Notes: generated from the letters alone by a model not told the origin. A stretch of DNA of 64,000 nucleotides from Anastatus disparis (GCA_017163975.1 JAFFSR010000347.1:1221001-1285000), one strand, 5' to 3'; counted from the stretch's first letter, positions 1 to 12,397 are shown. Program-made: numbers and translations.

Positions 1-1175
1 TAACAAAACCTAATTTTTCAACATAGTTATTAAATGTTTTATACCATGCTCGTGGACTTTCTCTAAGACCATAGAGTGCCTTTTGGAGTTTACATACTTT
101 ATTTTCTCCAGTTTCATAACCTTTTGGTTCGTAAATATAAACTTCTGATTTTTCTGTACCATTGAGAAATGCTGTCTCAACGTCCATTTGTTCTATATCT
201 AAATTATTTACACAACAATAGCCTAACAAAGTTTGCATTTTTCCTACTGAAGAGTATACATTTTCTAAATATTCTTTTTGCTGAAAGCCTTTTACTACTA
301 ATCTAGCTTTATAAGAATCATCCCTTTTTCTTTTAAATATCCATTTAAGATCAATTATTTTCTTATCTTTAGGTTTATCTACAATAGTCCATGTTTTATT
401 TTTGTTTAAACTATTAATTTGAGAATTCATAGCCTTTTGCCATTCTTTACTTTCTATGGAGTTTATCGCCTCCTCGAATGTATTCGGTACATTAGCGTTT
501 ACATAGTTTACATATATATAATGCGTTATTGGGTTACCATATCTTTCTATAGGACTTTTCTTTCTCGTTGAAGTTTTTTCAACTTCTAAATTATCTTTTC
601 GTTTTTTAAATCTTTTATTTACTTTGCCAGAATCATTATTTATTTTATTATTAGAATTTGAGTTTTCACTATCATAATTTTCATTATCATTTATTTCATT
701 TTCATCTACTTCATTTTCAGAATTTGTTTTACTTTTACAACTTCCATTTTCTAAATTTAATTCAATGTAATTTTCATCATTTTGTTCAGTACAAATTAAT
801 TCTGTATCTTCTTCAATTACTTTAACATGTCTGGCATTTATAACTTTATTATCAATTAAAACTCTATAACCATTATGTGCATAACCTACAAGTATACCTA
901 ATTTAGCTTTATCGCCCCATTTACTTTTTTTTAATACTTCTGGTATCCATATATTTTCAAATGTTTTACATCAGGTTTTGATTTTAAAAGTATTTCGTAT
1001 GGAGTTTTATTTTCATGTGTGTTGGCTATTACAATAGTACGGTTTTTTTAATAAGAAACTGTTTTCATTACTTCTGGCCAATACCTTATAGGTATCTTGG
1101 CTTCTCTTACTAAACATCTGCCTATATCCATAGCTGATCTATTAAATCTTTCCGCTACTCCATTTAAGGACGTAG
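1..1175 (-). pseudogene. Ty1/copia pol: integrase C-terminal part and N-terminal half of reverse transcriptase, cut by window edge
   Basis: Reading the minus strand down from 1175 gives the end of the integrase core (NGVAERFNRS, which carries the third catalytic acid), an acidic Asn/Ser/Lys-rich linker (about 850-560), and then the copia reverse transcriptase: SKEWQKAMNSQI near 450, QMDVETAFLNG near 190 with the first catalytic Asp, and ALYGLRESPRAWY near 60. The YVDD motif and RNase H lie beyond position 1. The enzyme would copy the element RNA inside the particle made by its own gag. It joins the integrase segment at 1142-2113 only through a frameshift near 1165, so it is a decayed copy. 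A stop follows the MKTVSY stretch near 1050, so at least one nonsense change is present too. The family assignment is firm; the exact ends are not. Confidence 0.85.
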
Positions 1176-2113
1176 AGTAGAGAAGGTAATAATTCAATTC
1201 CTTTATATTTAATAAATTTATAAATTTCTTGATTTAAATACTCTTTACCATTATCACATTGCAACTTTCTTACTCTTTTATTAAATTGATTTTCAACCAA
1301 ATTTACGTATTCTATAAAACATCCTGCTGTTTCAGCTTTACTTTTAATACAATAAACTCTACTACATTTACTATAATCGTCTATAAACGTTAAAAAATAT
1401 CTTTCTCCACTATAACCAGCTGTGCTGTGTGGACCATTTAAATCTGTATGAATTAATTCGAAAATGACAGTAGATCTAATTTTCTTATTTTCAAACGGTA
1501 CATTAGCCATTTTACTTTGAATACAGTTTGCACATTTCATATTATTATTTTCTAATTTATCTGGTAAACCATTCAATAATTTTTCATTAACTAATTTATT
1601 TAAATATTGAAAATTTACATGGCCTAATGCTCTGTGCCATTTTTCTTTATCTGTTAATTTTACCGTATTTGCATAAACATTTTCATTATATTTATCTATA
1701 AAGCTTTTCATTAAATACAAATTATTTATTTTTTCTGCTACAGCTACTAATTCTCTATTTTTATTGTAAATTTTTGCTGTTTGATTTCTCGATACAATTG
1801 TGTTATTTATAGTTATTTTAGGAAAACTTAACAAATTTCTACTCAATTCTTTTACATAATAAACATTCTTAAGATCAACTTTCTTTTCATAATAATAAGT
1901 TTTAAAATACGTTATGATATTACCAATTTTAGTAGCTTTTAATATTTTTCCATCTGGCAATTTTACATTAACTGGTCCTTTTAATACAATAAATTTTTCA
2001 AAATAACTATCGTTATTAACTATATGGTCAGTACAACCACTATCTAAAAGCCAGTTTATTTCATTTTTATTTTCGTAAATTTCTGTTTCTTTTACCTCAT
2101 TATGGTTTACCAT
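1142..2113 (-). pseudogene. Ty1/copia pol: aspartic protease and integrase
   Basis: The protein starts with the copia protease (WLLDSGCTDHIV, residues ~21-32, active-site DSG), continues into the GAG-pre-integrase zinc-binding region (WHRALGH at ~158 and MKCANC at ~193, the HHCC pattern) and the integrase core (IHTDLNGP at ~222 with the first catalytic Asp; LQCDNGKEYLN at ~285 with the second). The third acid is lost from this frame because a frameshift near 1165 moves it into the next reading frame. In copia elements protease and integrase precede reverse transcriptase, which matches the order here on the minus strand. A gag segment lies just upstream (2243-3000). Role: cleavage of the polyprotein and integration of the cDNA. 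The copy is not functional. Confidence 0.9.
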
Positions 2114-2242
2114 CGTTACCCATGATTCTGCATTGCGGTTGTCGTTACGTTGACTCGAAGATTCTTCTCTTGGCTGAATTGATCTGTTCTGTCCATAGCC
2201 TCGTTGTGAATACCCCCTTAAATTTGATCGTGGAAATCCTCG

Positions 2243-3000
2243 TTAAAATCCTCGTTGACCATGACCTTTGTTGTAGTAGGCTCTTCTACCTTGACTGGTA
2301 TGCATTTCTCTGCCTTGGTTGAGTTGTGGCGCTCTCCAACAATCTTTCTTGTTGTGGCCTTCTTTCCCACAATTAAAACATTGTCCTTTTGTTTTTATGC
2401 TGAAAGTGCTGACATTTCTTTTATTTTCACTTTCAGGTCTTGTCATATTTTTTTCTTGAATTTTGGACTTTGCATATTCTACTGTCCTTTGCTCTTCTGG
2501 TATGACATCTATAAAGTCACCAATAAAACTGTAACTGGGTGGCAGTGTTTTTATTATATATCTTATCTTTTCTTGTTCATTTAAAGTTCCACCAGCTGCT
2601 TTAAACTTATTACAGGCTTGTTCAAAATCTACAAAAAAATCTTCAACTTTGTCATAATTCTTCAATTTTACATCTTCTAATTTACTTCTACATATTATTT
2701 GTAGAGCTGTAGATTTTTTAGAATACATACTGTCTAGCTTTTTTAATATTTGAAATGTTGTATTGCATTCTCTAATATACTCTAATTGTTTATCTGATAT
2801 CGAGCTTATCAGTATATTTTTTCCTTTAAATCTGCTTTTTTACAAGCATCTTGATTATCTGCTGCATTTGATTCTCTTGTTGCTTGCTCTTTACACTCTT
2901 TATATTCTAAAATATTTAATAGTCTGAATTCCCAGCTAGAATAATTGCATCCATCAAAAATGGAAATATAAACCTCATCAATTTTTACTTGCTTAGCAAT
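2243..3000 (-). pseudogene. Ty1/copia gag with CCHC zinc knuckle
   Basis: Minus-strand gag of the copia element. The open part (2728-2243) holds the conserved copia capsid segment (LKNYDKVEDFFVDFEQ, then IKTLPPSYSFIGDF) and a single zinc knuckle C-x2-C-x4-H-x4-C (CFNCGKEGHNKKDCW, residues ~118-132), which packages the element RNA. Homologous coding continues upstream out of frame to about 3000 (KIDEVYISIFDG and SSWEFRLLNILEYKE), the usual copia gag N-terminus, so a frameshift lies near 2820. A Gly/Arg-rich tail follows the knuckle. Lengths and order fit copia. No LTR pair can be shown because the element runs out of the window on the 3' side. Confidence 0.85.
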
Positions 3001-3717
3001 TTCTCTTTCTTTGTCTAATTTTATATTTTTTTATCAATTTCTTTTACTGCACTTGACACCTTTTTCAATTCTCTGAGGAAAATTTTTCTCAAACGATTTC
3101 TTTCTTCTTTAATGAGCACTATATTTTCAGCTTTTGTCTGTTTCATTAAATTTTCTTTTAATTATCTTATTAAATTCACTTATTAATTTCTTTAGTAAAT
3201 TCACGTTTTTAATCTTATTTATTTTGTCACTTTTTTTAATTTTCTCGTACAGTCTATTTTTTTCAAAATTATTATTCACTAATCTTCTTCTTATTATTTA
3301 TTATTTTTATCTTTTTTTCGCTTGTTTTCTTTTTCTTTTCTTTTATCTTTCAAACACGTGCTCTGATTTAACCTCAAAATGGTTTTCTTCTAACCTTACT
3401 TTTTGTGACCACGTGGCTTTAATTTTCAATCCGTTTGCATGGAACGTAATTTCGGCTTAATTTTCTTCTGTTTTCTCTCTTTTGATTAATAATAATTTTC
3501 CTTTTCACTTTTCTAAATATTTTACACTTTACTTTTGCCTTTTAGTTATCTTTTTTGATTTAAATAATCTACCACGTTTTTGCTTGACTAACCACGTTTT
3601 TTCTATTTCATCAACCACGTTTTTTTTTTCTATTTTGAACCACGTTCTTTTATTCTATTTTTATCTTGACCACGTTTTCTTGTTTTTCATTAACCATAAA
3701 TTTAATTTACCATAATC
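3001..3717. other. AT-rich region upstream of copia gag with repeated CCACGT motif
   Basis: No reliable gene. On the minus strand the first ~450 bp read as Lys/Glu-rich, broken sequence that may be the 5' end of gag or a leader. It contains a perfect CCACGTGG palindrome at 3409-3416 and five further CCACGTT copies between 3571 and 3680, spaced about 20-35 bp. This is where a 5' LTR or leader of the copia element would lie, but no second LTR copy is visible to prove it. Confidence 0.4.
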
Positions 3718-3945
3718 ATAGTAAATAATAGACTTATTTTATATTCTTATATGTCTTGATAAAATTAAATAAGTAAAAAATACTTTTTACTTTTTCATGG
3801 AATTAATTGATTAATATTTTTTTGATATACTGCATTTTAAAATTTTATAAAAATGAAATTATTAATGAAAAAACATTGAAATTTAAACTTTTGTAAAGTA
3901 TATAAGGGCAGATGAGCATATATCATTTCATGTTTACTTATTTAT

Positions 3946-4020
3946 GATGCAGCTCTAGCGTAATGGCTACGATGTGCGCTTTGAAATGTTGTCGCCCTGG
4001 GTTCAAATCCGGGTACATTC
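3946..4020 (+). repeat. tRNA-like SINE head (left arm)
   Basis: A-box-like TAGCGTAATGG at 3956-3966 and a consensus B box GGTTCAAATCC at 4000-4010, 33 nt apart, as in tRNA genes. D and T arms partly pair but the acceptor ends (GCAGCTC and TACATTC) do not, and the T stem has a mismatch, so this is a tRNA-derived promoter and not a working tRNA gene. A T-run follows about 5 nt downstream, where Pol III would stop. Confidence 0.6.
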
Positions 4021-5283
4021 AATTTTTTTGTTTTTTTTTTCATAAAAGTTGTATTTTAATTTTTTCAAATATTTTATTTTACAAAATTATATTTTTTAAA
4101 TTATTAAAAAATAAATAATTAAATCAGTTGATTAATAAAAATCTTTAAGTTGAAAAATTTATTTATTTATTTCGCAAGTAATTAAAAAATTACTATAAAC
4201 ACTAAATATAAATTATTTACAAAAGTAGAAAAGTGTAAATATACTATATTATCATAAATTTATTTTAATTATTTTGATTTTTTACAAATTAAAATATTTA
4301 CAAGTAAAATAATGAATTTTAATTACTATACAATTCAGCAATTTGTTTTCTCTTGACTTATTTTTTAATATCTCTATTTTTAAGTTTACAAAACTGACCC
4401 ATCCCAAATGTTACATAATAATATATACGCTGTGAGAATAATATAGTTGGCCCTACTATTTTCATGTTTGACTTTATTTTTAATTGAATTTAAAAAATTA
4501 TTTGATTAAAATGAAATTGAATCATTTCATAAATAAAAATTAAATATGTAGAAATACTGAGTTAAAATATCTATAGGTTCATAATTATACTATATGTAAT
4601 TCAAAAGTACACAGCAAAACCATAGCTTATAATATATTAGTTTCGTTGATAAATTTTTTGCACCACAACATTATTAAGATTCCTTATTGAATTTTATCTT
4701 GAATGGATAATTTATTTAAGAAGTACGGATTAGATAAATATTTATCTACGCTTCAAGGTAAGTAAATAATTATTATTTATTAATTATATTGATTTCATAA
4801 TACTTATATAATCATGCATAACCCCATAATGAATTGTGTAAAATCAGAAATAAATGATGTTGTAACTCTTTAAGAATTAACAAATTTCCCTAATTAAATT
4901 GACAAATTATTTCCTGCTATTGGTGCACTTTTAAAAATTCAGATATTGTTAAAAGAACTACGTTTCTTATAATGCAATTTTTACTCTACTCTTTCTAATC
5001 TTATATTAATTTTTTTAAATTTTATTTAATATTTATTGAATTTTGATAATTACTACTAAAGTATTAATAAAATTGCTAAATTGTATAGTAATTAAAATTC
5101 ATTAATTTATTTGTAAATATTTCATTTTAATTTGTGGAAAATCAATACAATTAAAATAAATTGATAATACAACATATTTACATTTTTCTACTTCTGTAAA
5201 TAATTTACATTTAGTACTTATAGTAATTTTTCAGTTACTTGTGAAATAATTGAATAAAAAAATTCATAAATAAAATTTTCAAT

Positions 5284-5642
5284 TTAAGGTGGCTCGAGCA
5301 AATTTGATAAAATATTGGATATTTAGTAAAAAAAATACTACAAAAAGTATAAGTTATTACTATTTCAGAGTAACTTTGAAAATATAAGATTAACACCCTA
5401 ATTCCAGAGAAAAAAATTATCGAAATTTAACTTTAAATTGATGAAAATTGGTATGATAACAACGCTATTAGACGTAAATCGTCAATATTTACTGTCAAAT
5501 AATAAAGTTTAATACAAATTATAAATATAGTAATTTATTAAAAACAGTTTTTATGAAATTTACTTGAAAGAAAAGAATATTATTTTGTTCTTTTTGTAGG
5601 GGCTCGAGCTTGATACGGCACGAAACGCCACAGCCACCTTAA
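5284..5642. mobile_element. TTAA-flanked MITE, 351 bp, GGTGGCT termini
   Basis: TTAA occurs at 5284-5287 and 5639-5642. The enclosed 351 bp start GGTGGCTCGAGC and end AGCC-ACC, and the palindrome GCTCGAGC sits near both ends (5292-5299 and 5602-5609). The left arm of the surrounding inverted repeat lacks this segment at the matching point, which gives a natural empty site. Noncoding. TTAA target choice points to mobilisation by a piggyBac-type transposase (inference). Confidence 0.8.
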
Positions 5643-5764
5643 AGATTTTTATTGATCAACTGATTCAATTATTTATTCTTCAATAATTTAAAAAATATAA
5701 TTTTGTAAAATAAAATATTTAAAAAAATTAAAATACACCTTTTATGAAAAAAAAAAAAAAAAAT

Positions 5765-5842
5765 TGAATGTAACCGGATTTGAACCCAGAGCGACAAACT
5801 TTTCAAAGCGCACATCGTAGTCATTACGCTAAAGCTGCATCA
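5765..5842 (-). repeat. tRNA-like SINE head (right arm)
   Basis: Inverted counterpart of the left-arm tRNA-like segment: the complement of the B box at 5776-5786 (identical core) and of the A box near 5820-5831. It differs from the left copy at several bases, including part of the T stem, so the two copies have diverged since they arose. Confidence 0.6.
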
Positions 5843-6068
5843 TAAATAAGTAAACATGAGATGACATATGCTCATCTGCCCATATATACTTTCCAAAAGT
5901 TTAAATTTCAATATTTTTTTAATTGAGAATTTTATTATGAAAATTTAAATTTTATTATATACAAATATTAATTTATTTATTTCATAAAAAAGTAAAAAGA
6001 TACTTATTTAATCTTATTGATACTTTAGATAGTGTAAAAATATAAAATAAGTTTAATATTTACTATAA

Positions 6069-7463
6069 AAGTATAAAATTTAATAACTAATTAAATTTAT
6101 CAAATAAATACATTTGTAAATAATAATTATAATCTAAACTTTTGCTATGAACATTTAAATTAATATAGTTATAATTTACTCTATTGACACAATGCCGGAC
6201 GCCGTACGTGTTCACTCACACACGGTTATTCGTTGTTCGTGAACAGCGCACGCAGGCACGCACACAACGATGCGTGCTCAGTGGGCTTATGTAGGTGTGC
6301 ATGTGGGGTATCTACTTAATAGCATGACGAAGCTGCCCGCCTTATAATAATATTTCCAATTCTAACTTATGAATAAATAATGCGTTTAATCGAGTTTTTT
6401 TGCTTCAAAGAAAAAATTTGTAAGATTAAACTCTTGTGCGGACAACTCAAGAAATCCACCAAAACATAATACATACAAAGTTATAATAAAAACTTTCAAT
6501 GTATCGTATTTTAAGGTTAGGTTTGCCGAGTTTGATATCTAATTTCCAATCCAAACTCATAAAAAAATAACAAGTCCAAATGATTTTTTATTTTAACAAA
6601 AATTATTGTATTAATATAGCTTTAGTGCGGACAAGTCATTATATTTGTTTTATTTATGAATTAAAAAAAATATTGATAAAATAAAAAAAGCAAAACTCAA
6701 TTGCTGCAGCTCCGACATGCCGTTAAGTGGCTCCGACACGCGGAGAAGAAGAGAGGCAATTCAATAAGCATCACAGAAAGTGGGGGTAAGTCAAATCACC
6801 TCTTATTCTTCCACCGTGGTAAGAAATAAAAATTTAAGAAATAAATTAAATCTAAAGAACACTGACACTCAACCTAGTCAGTGGTGCTCAAAATTTTAAA
6901 AGTAAATGATTAAATTAACATTTTAAATTCAAATAGAAGCAAAAGAAATATAACTAAATTAACAATACAGTACATTATTACAATATTCAAATAATTATAT
7001 GGTTATTGTTACATTAGTAATATTTACATTATTAAAAATTATTATCAATTTGAGGTCTAAACATTTTAAATTATATCCAAGTTTTAACGTTTGTTACTTG
7101 AAGTAAATGAACAACACGTACGTACATAAGCAACAGCACAGACAATTTACAAAAACAAACAAATATAAGTAAACAAATTAGAAGCGTTATAAATGTTTGA
7201 ATTGTTAACCTCAACAGTTAAACATTATAACACTTGTTAATATAAACATCACAGAGATTTAAATTTGAAATTAGATAACGAGTAAAAGTTGTTGAATTTA
7301 ACAATTTAAGCATTTGATACTTAAAGGAAACTCGTAAATAATTTTCATTTTTATTAATTCAAATTCAAGAAAATTGTTTTTTTTCCTTTTTTATAACAGC
7401 ATTTAAAATTTTTTTTCAAATAAGTTAGTTATTTAGTTCTTATTGATACAAATAAAAGCAAAA
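6069..7463. other. Intergenic, no gene recognised
   Basis: AT-rich DNA with a GC-richer patch at 6190-6310 (ACGC and CACA-rich) and another at 6700-6830. No coding frame of note. It could include the 5' LTR or leader of the gypsy-like element that begins at 7464, but I cannot match it to any sequence downstream of that element. Confidence 0.4.
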
Positions 7464-8584
7464 ATGTCTAGGCGTAAAGCAGATGTTATAATGAACGAGA
7501 TTCATGAAGATCAAGATACAGTAGAGAAGATTAATCCGAAGCTACATGAGTGGATGCAAGCAATCACATTATAATTCAAAACTCTTCAAGTACAAAACAA
7601 CGAACTAAAAAAGGAAAATAAAGAATTAAGAGAAAAAATAAGAGAATTATTGATGAAGTACAAAACAACTTATCTCAAAAAATTAACGAAACAGTACAAG
7701 AATACGAAGATAAAATCGAGGAACTTAAAGCAATGATAAATAGAAATAGCACACAAACAACTGAAATACCTAACACAAAAATAAAAATACCCATGTCAAA
7801 ATATGAAGGTAGTGTTGATGAAAGGCCAATGAAATTCCTTAATGAATTAGACCAATATATAGATTTTAAAGGATTAAATTAAAAGGAAACATTACAATTA
7901 TTGCAGACAATATTGCAAAAACAAGCTAACGCATGGTGGTACATCTACCAAGATGACGTGGAAACAATTGAAGATTTTAAAAAACTATTTCTAGAGCGCT
8001 ATTGGAACAAAGAAATACAAAGATCAGCACATAGAAAAGTAGAATTTGGTCAGTACTACGAAAATAGTAAAACAAGTCGTGTAACGTACGTTACACAGAT
8101 ATTTGTCTTTGCAAAGGAACTACAATTAAATTATTTAGGAGAGGAATTGACCATTAAAATAAGCAAGCATTTCGACAGAAACATCAAGCAAGCTATAAGA
8201 TGTTCGCAAACAAAAACTAAAAATACACTGTTTGAAATATTAGCAGATTTCGATAGTGATGATAAACATAAAAAACATAAAATCCATCACAGTAATTACG
8301 ACCAACAGGACCAAGAGGAAGAATGTTATATACAACAAAAAGAAAATTTTAATGAACAAAATGAAAGACAAAATACTGATTATAGTCAAAGATCAAATTA
8401 CATATACAATCAAATAGACAGTACTGAAATATGTGATAATAATAATAATAAAAGAAAACTTAAACTACACGAGAAGTTTAAAGCTCCTGCAAGTCAAAAA
8501 ACGCTAAAACAAAGCATCAAAGATTTAGATGTTCTAAATATAAACATCGATGATAAATCTCATATAGAAAATCAGGAAAACTGA
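7464..8584 (+). pseudogene. Ty3/gypsy-like gag, degenerate
   Basis: An ATG at 7464 opens a short frame (MSRRKADVIMNEIHED) that soon hits stops. Coding resumes near 7790 (PMSKYEGSVDERPMKFLNEL, a typical retrotransposon gag start), crosses one stop near 7880 and runs open from 7901 to 8584. The open part carries the gag capsid signature (ANAWWYIYQDDVETIEDFKK and LFLERYWNKEIQ), then an Asn/Gln/Lys-rich tail. No zinc knuckle, protease or reverse transcriptase is seen downstream. Role in an intact element: particle formation. The assignment to Ty3/gypsy rests on the capsid pattern only; a BEL-type origin is less likely. At least three disabling changes make it a fossil. Confidence 0.65.
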
Positions 8585-9928
8585 AAAAAATTGTATTTCA
8601 AAATACAGAGGGGGGCAGAGATACAACTAAAATTAATACCCCAAAAAACAAGTAATTAAAATTTCAAAAAAGCAGATTGTGCCAACATAAAAAGCAAAGA
8701 TATTAAATCTATGAGATTTAAAAAACACAAAATGTTAAATAAAAATTGTAATAAAAGAATAAATGTATATTTGGTAATATCAAATTCAAATACCCATAAA
8801 ATGTTGAAAATGATCATGAAAGCAGAGCATAAAAACAAATTATTATCAATGGTAAAAGACGAATTTGTCACTTAAATAAATAATGAGCAAAAGCTCAGTG
8901 AGTACGCTCACATAAAAAAGATCGGAACACACGAGAGCCTGATTGACTCGAAAACATGTGTATCCGAAAATAATGAAGAAATTACGAATTTCATTCATAC
9001 AAAAAATTATTTAAATACACATAAACTCACAAAAGATGAAATTTGTGAAAATAACAAAAATGGTGATAATAAAACACCAAAACCAATTGAACAAATAGAT
9101 TCAATTCTCAAAGATGATAAAATAGTCGATAATGTTACTGAATTTTCTACATCATAATAGACATTGGGTAAAAAATAATAATAACACACCTTCTTTTTCT
9201 TCAATTAAAAGTATAAAGAAATGCTACACGCGCGGTGTGAAAAACTTATGCGAAAAAGTATCAAAATTAACAGACTTAAAGCCTATGTTGAGCGTGCATA
9301 ATACTAAAATGACAAATAAAGTCAAAATAACAAATTCATCAATAAATGAAGCAAAGCTACAGATCAAGAAGAGTTATGGGCACAGCGGACCAAAAAATAA
9401 AATATTAAACAATGATGAATCATCAATGAAGAGAAATATCTGAAAAAGAAGAATCCTCAAGAGCATGGCATCAACATGTTTAGGTAAAAGAAGAGCCTAA
9501 ACAAACATGAAATAATATAGAGTAAATTTAAATACGTATTACTTAAACAAAGTAAATTTTGAAAAAATATATTCATATTAAAATTTTATTAAAGTATTTG
9601 AAAAATTAAATTCGTAAAAAATTGTATTCGATAAGTGAATTAAAATTCATATGTAAAAATTATCTGTGTGCGTATAAAAATAAAATTGATCGCACATCAG
9701 TCCTTATTATTTAACATTAAAATGAATAACAATTTGAATTTATTGTGAAAAGTAGAAATATACTTGAAGTAAAGTACTGATGATGCACGATAAATTTTAT
9801 TTGGGGGGCACATCCTAGCCCACATACGATTTTGTACAAAAATTTATTAAGTAATGTAATTTTAAATTAAAAAATTTCAAGAGAAATAGAAAAAATTATA
9901 AATGTATATAAATATTAAAACTAGAGAG
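8585..9928. other. Decayed tail of the gypsy-like element, no domain recognised
   Basis: Short, Lys/Asn-rich frames (one on the plus strand at 9132-9443) without a recognisable domain. A G-run in a purine stretch at 9803-9808 resembles a polypurine tract, as does another at 10445-10449, but no LTR pair was found. Confidence 0.35.
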
Positions 9929-10333
9929 TTAAGGGGAATCCTCATACCGACATAGAGTTCTACCTTATCTACATTTAAATTATGAATGTTAATAAAAATT
10001 TAACTATTCATGACTGAAATTCGTAAAAGAGGCACATTCTTAACATGCCAAAGAATTGATTGCAACGTTAAAAGATAATATAAGGGTAAAAATAAGGGCG
10101 AAAACTGCTTAATACGATTAACTTTTTAATGTAGTTATGAATAATCGTATTATGTAGTTTTTATCTTCATTTTCACTTTTATTCTGTCTTTTAACGTTGC
10201 AATAAATTCTTTAGAATGTTAAGAATGTGCCTCTTCTATGAATGTTAATCAAAAATAGTTAAATTTTTATTAAAATGCATAATTTAAATGTAGATAAGGT
10301 AGATCTCTGTGCCGGTACGAGGACACCCCTTAA
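9929..10333. mobile_element. TTAA palindromic MITE, 397 bp, copy 1
   Basis: TTAA at 9929-9932 and 10330-10333 enclose 397 bp whose halves are inverted repeats (GGGGAATCCTCATACC at one end, the complement of GGTACGAGGACACCCC at the other). The inner arms include ACCTTATCTACATTTAAAT and AAGAGGCACATTCTTAAC. A second copy of identical length lies at 30356-30760. Noncoding. Confidence 0.85.
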
Positions 10334-11657
10334 ACAACGAATAAATTAACATGTTGCTTTTCTCTTAAATCATTCAAATCACAGTAATTTCATTATTTTT
10401 TAGAAATGAAATGCATTTTTGTTAACAAAAGCTATTTTATTTCAGGGGGCATTGAGACCTCACTTGATGATTTTCATATAGAAAAGCATCATGGTAATAA
10501 GCGGCGAGAGGGGATATAAGAAAGATCTGAACGCGCAGCTACGTCCCTGATTTCGACAGCCAAGCAACTATCAAGTGTAGCGCTTATGCTTTGCAATGTA
10601 TAATATCCCTACTCTGTTGCGGCAGAGTAGGAATATAGCGGCAAGCGCCTAAAATGTGAGCCATCGAGTTTTAGCGAGAAGCTAAATTCGTAACTCTTGT
10701 ATCAGTCAACGCTTCATAAAGTTCTCCTTAAAATTAAATACAGAGTCATGTGTAATCTCTTGCCATTCAAACTCTTATAGCAGCAAAAGAAATGCCTAGT
10801 ACGCATTTCCCTACCTGCTCGAGTTTGAATAGCATAAAATAAAATAAAACAGTTTGAATCTTCGTGATTTTTAAAGATAAAATGTAAAGTGAAGTGGTGA
10901 ATTTTCCTTCACTATTTAAAGGAAATCATCTTAATCGTTAATGCATAAAGAGGCTAAGTGCCATAGTAAATTGTGCCTTGCATCGACGTGCTTTCTCGTA
11001 AAGCTTTGTGCTTAGTGTCTGCACGTTCTTGCAAGTGTGTTATTTGTAAAATCAAATGCGAAATAAAAGATTCGGTACAAGAGGTTGAATTGATAATTCT
11101 CAATACCTTATGCTCCTTTGACTTCCTTATTCCAATTTCAGAAATAAAATCAGAGGTTTGACGAAAAGTGATGGACCCGAATCTACAGGTCATGGCGTTC
11201 CTGTAGTGTACGGTCTGGCTTTCGTCAACCTAAATCAAGTAAATTAAACACAAAAACTTATAAATTCGACGAGTTCGTACGCGCGAGAAGGACAGCGCGG
11301 TAAACTTGGAGCTTTACTTGATAAAGGCATCCATCTTGTCTTGCCTTTATGCTCGATCGTTTCTTTCGCATAACGGTCGTATCATAAGGAAAGACAAGGT
11401 TAGAAGCCTAGGTGCATGGTACTCTTAATTACCATGCACTAATTGAATAAAAGTGCGTTATATTCGTGTATGACGTCACAATTTGTATAAAATTATAATT
11501 ATATTGTCGCTAATAACCTAGTTATTGATGCGACATTAAATAAATAAATGAAATAAATAAATAAAAGTATAAATATAAACATTTAATTAATGTAAACAAG
11601 AATTATATACTTTTTAATGTATATCCAGGTAACAAAAAAACTACAAAAAACAAACTT
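10334..11657. other. Noncoding, possible solitary LTR
   Basis: A higher-GC stretch (about 10490-11410) begins after a G-rich purine run and has a TATA-like GATATAAG near 10513 and AATAAA-like signals near 10835. That layout would suit an LTR, perhaps of the gypsy-like element, but no partner copy is in the window. Reading frames here are short and unrecognised. From 11470 on it is AT-rich. Confidence 0.3.
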
Positions 11658-12039
11658 TTAAGGAGTTTTAAAATGGACACTACACCTGTACTTATGGATA
11701 TTAGCTTCCTTTTCATTTTATTGCTGAATTTCGAGAAAAAAAATGCTTAAGCTTGGAGTATGTACCATGATGATTATTTAGATAAATTTTCAAATAAATT
11801 CATTTATTAGCTTTTAAGATATTTGGATTCCTGTGCAAAATCAAAAAATTCTGATAAATAATTTTGGAACCCGAAATTCTCAATAACTAATGAATGAATT
11901 TATTTAAAAATTTAACCAAATAATTTTCATGGTACATACTACGAGCTAATAAATTTTTTTAATGAAAATTTTGCAATAAAATGTAAAGATAGTGAATATT
12001 TATGAGTACAGGTGTAGTGTCCATTTTACATCCCCTTAA
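11658..12039. mobile_element. TTAA palindromic MITE, 374 bp, GGGGATGTAA family, copy 1
   Basis: TTAA at 11658-11661 and 12036-12039 enclose 374 bp. The ends are inverted repeats built on GGGGATGTAAAATGG and ACACTACACCTGTACT. A second copy of the same length is at 47637-48018, and a shorter relative with the same terminus at 45401-45617. Confidence 0.85.
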
Positions 12040-12056
12040 CAAAATAGACATAGAAA

Positions 12057-12193
12057 CGGAGATCAAGAATCGGAGAGATGGAGACAAAAAGACGGAAATA
12101 GAGAAACGGAGACGTAGACAAAGAAACAGAGACGAAGTGACGGAGATGGAGAGACGGAGAGAAGGAGACAAAGAGACGGAGATGGAGAGGCAA
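12057..12193. repeat. Purine-rich GGAGAC/CGGAGA repeat
   Basis: Imperfect tandem hexamer-like repeats of GGAGA, CGGAGA and GACAAAGA on the plus strand, nearly free of pyrimidines. No coding value. Confidence 0.8.
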
Positions 12194-12296
12194 ATGTTAT
12201 GTATGTGTATTTGTTTGTGTATGTATATGTGTTGATATGCTTGAGTGTATGTGTTTATGTGTATGAGTGTATGTGTTTATGTAAAAATTTACATGG

Positions 12297-12299
<3 letters not shown>

Positions 12300-12379
<80 letters not shown>

Positions 12380-12397
12380 CGTGTAGGTGCACGTGTG

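Larger units (their letters stand above)
3718..6068. mobile_element. 2.35-kb inverted-repeat element with a tRNA-like promoter in each arm
   Basis: The sequence from ~3718 to 4350 recurs in inverted orientation from ~6068 back to 5090, apart from a separate TTAA MITE (5284-5642) inserted in the right arm. The unpaired centre (about 4350-5090) is AT-rich and noncoding. Each arm contains a tRNA-like segment with Pol III A and B boxes, pointing toward the centre. No transposase is visible. It may be a foldback element or two SINE-like copies in opposite orientation with a shared 3' body. No clear target-site duplication was found at the outer ends. Confidence 0.7.

Noticed and set aside
3134..3715. 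Hydrophobic plus-strand frames that look like membrane proteins
   Set aside because: They are the complement of an A-rich, Lys-coding region; Phe/Leu runs come from poly-T.
3946..5842. Functional tRNA genes
   Set aside because: A and B boxes are good, but the acceptor stem does not pair, the T stem has a mismatch and the anticodon arm is poor.
6190..6830. GC-richer patches as host exons
   Set aside because: No open frame with splice signals and no recognisable protein.
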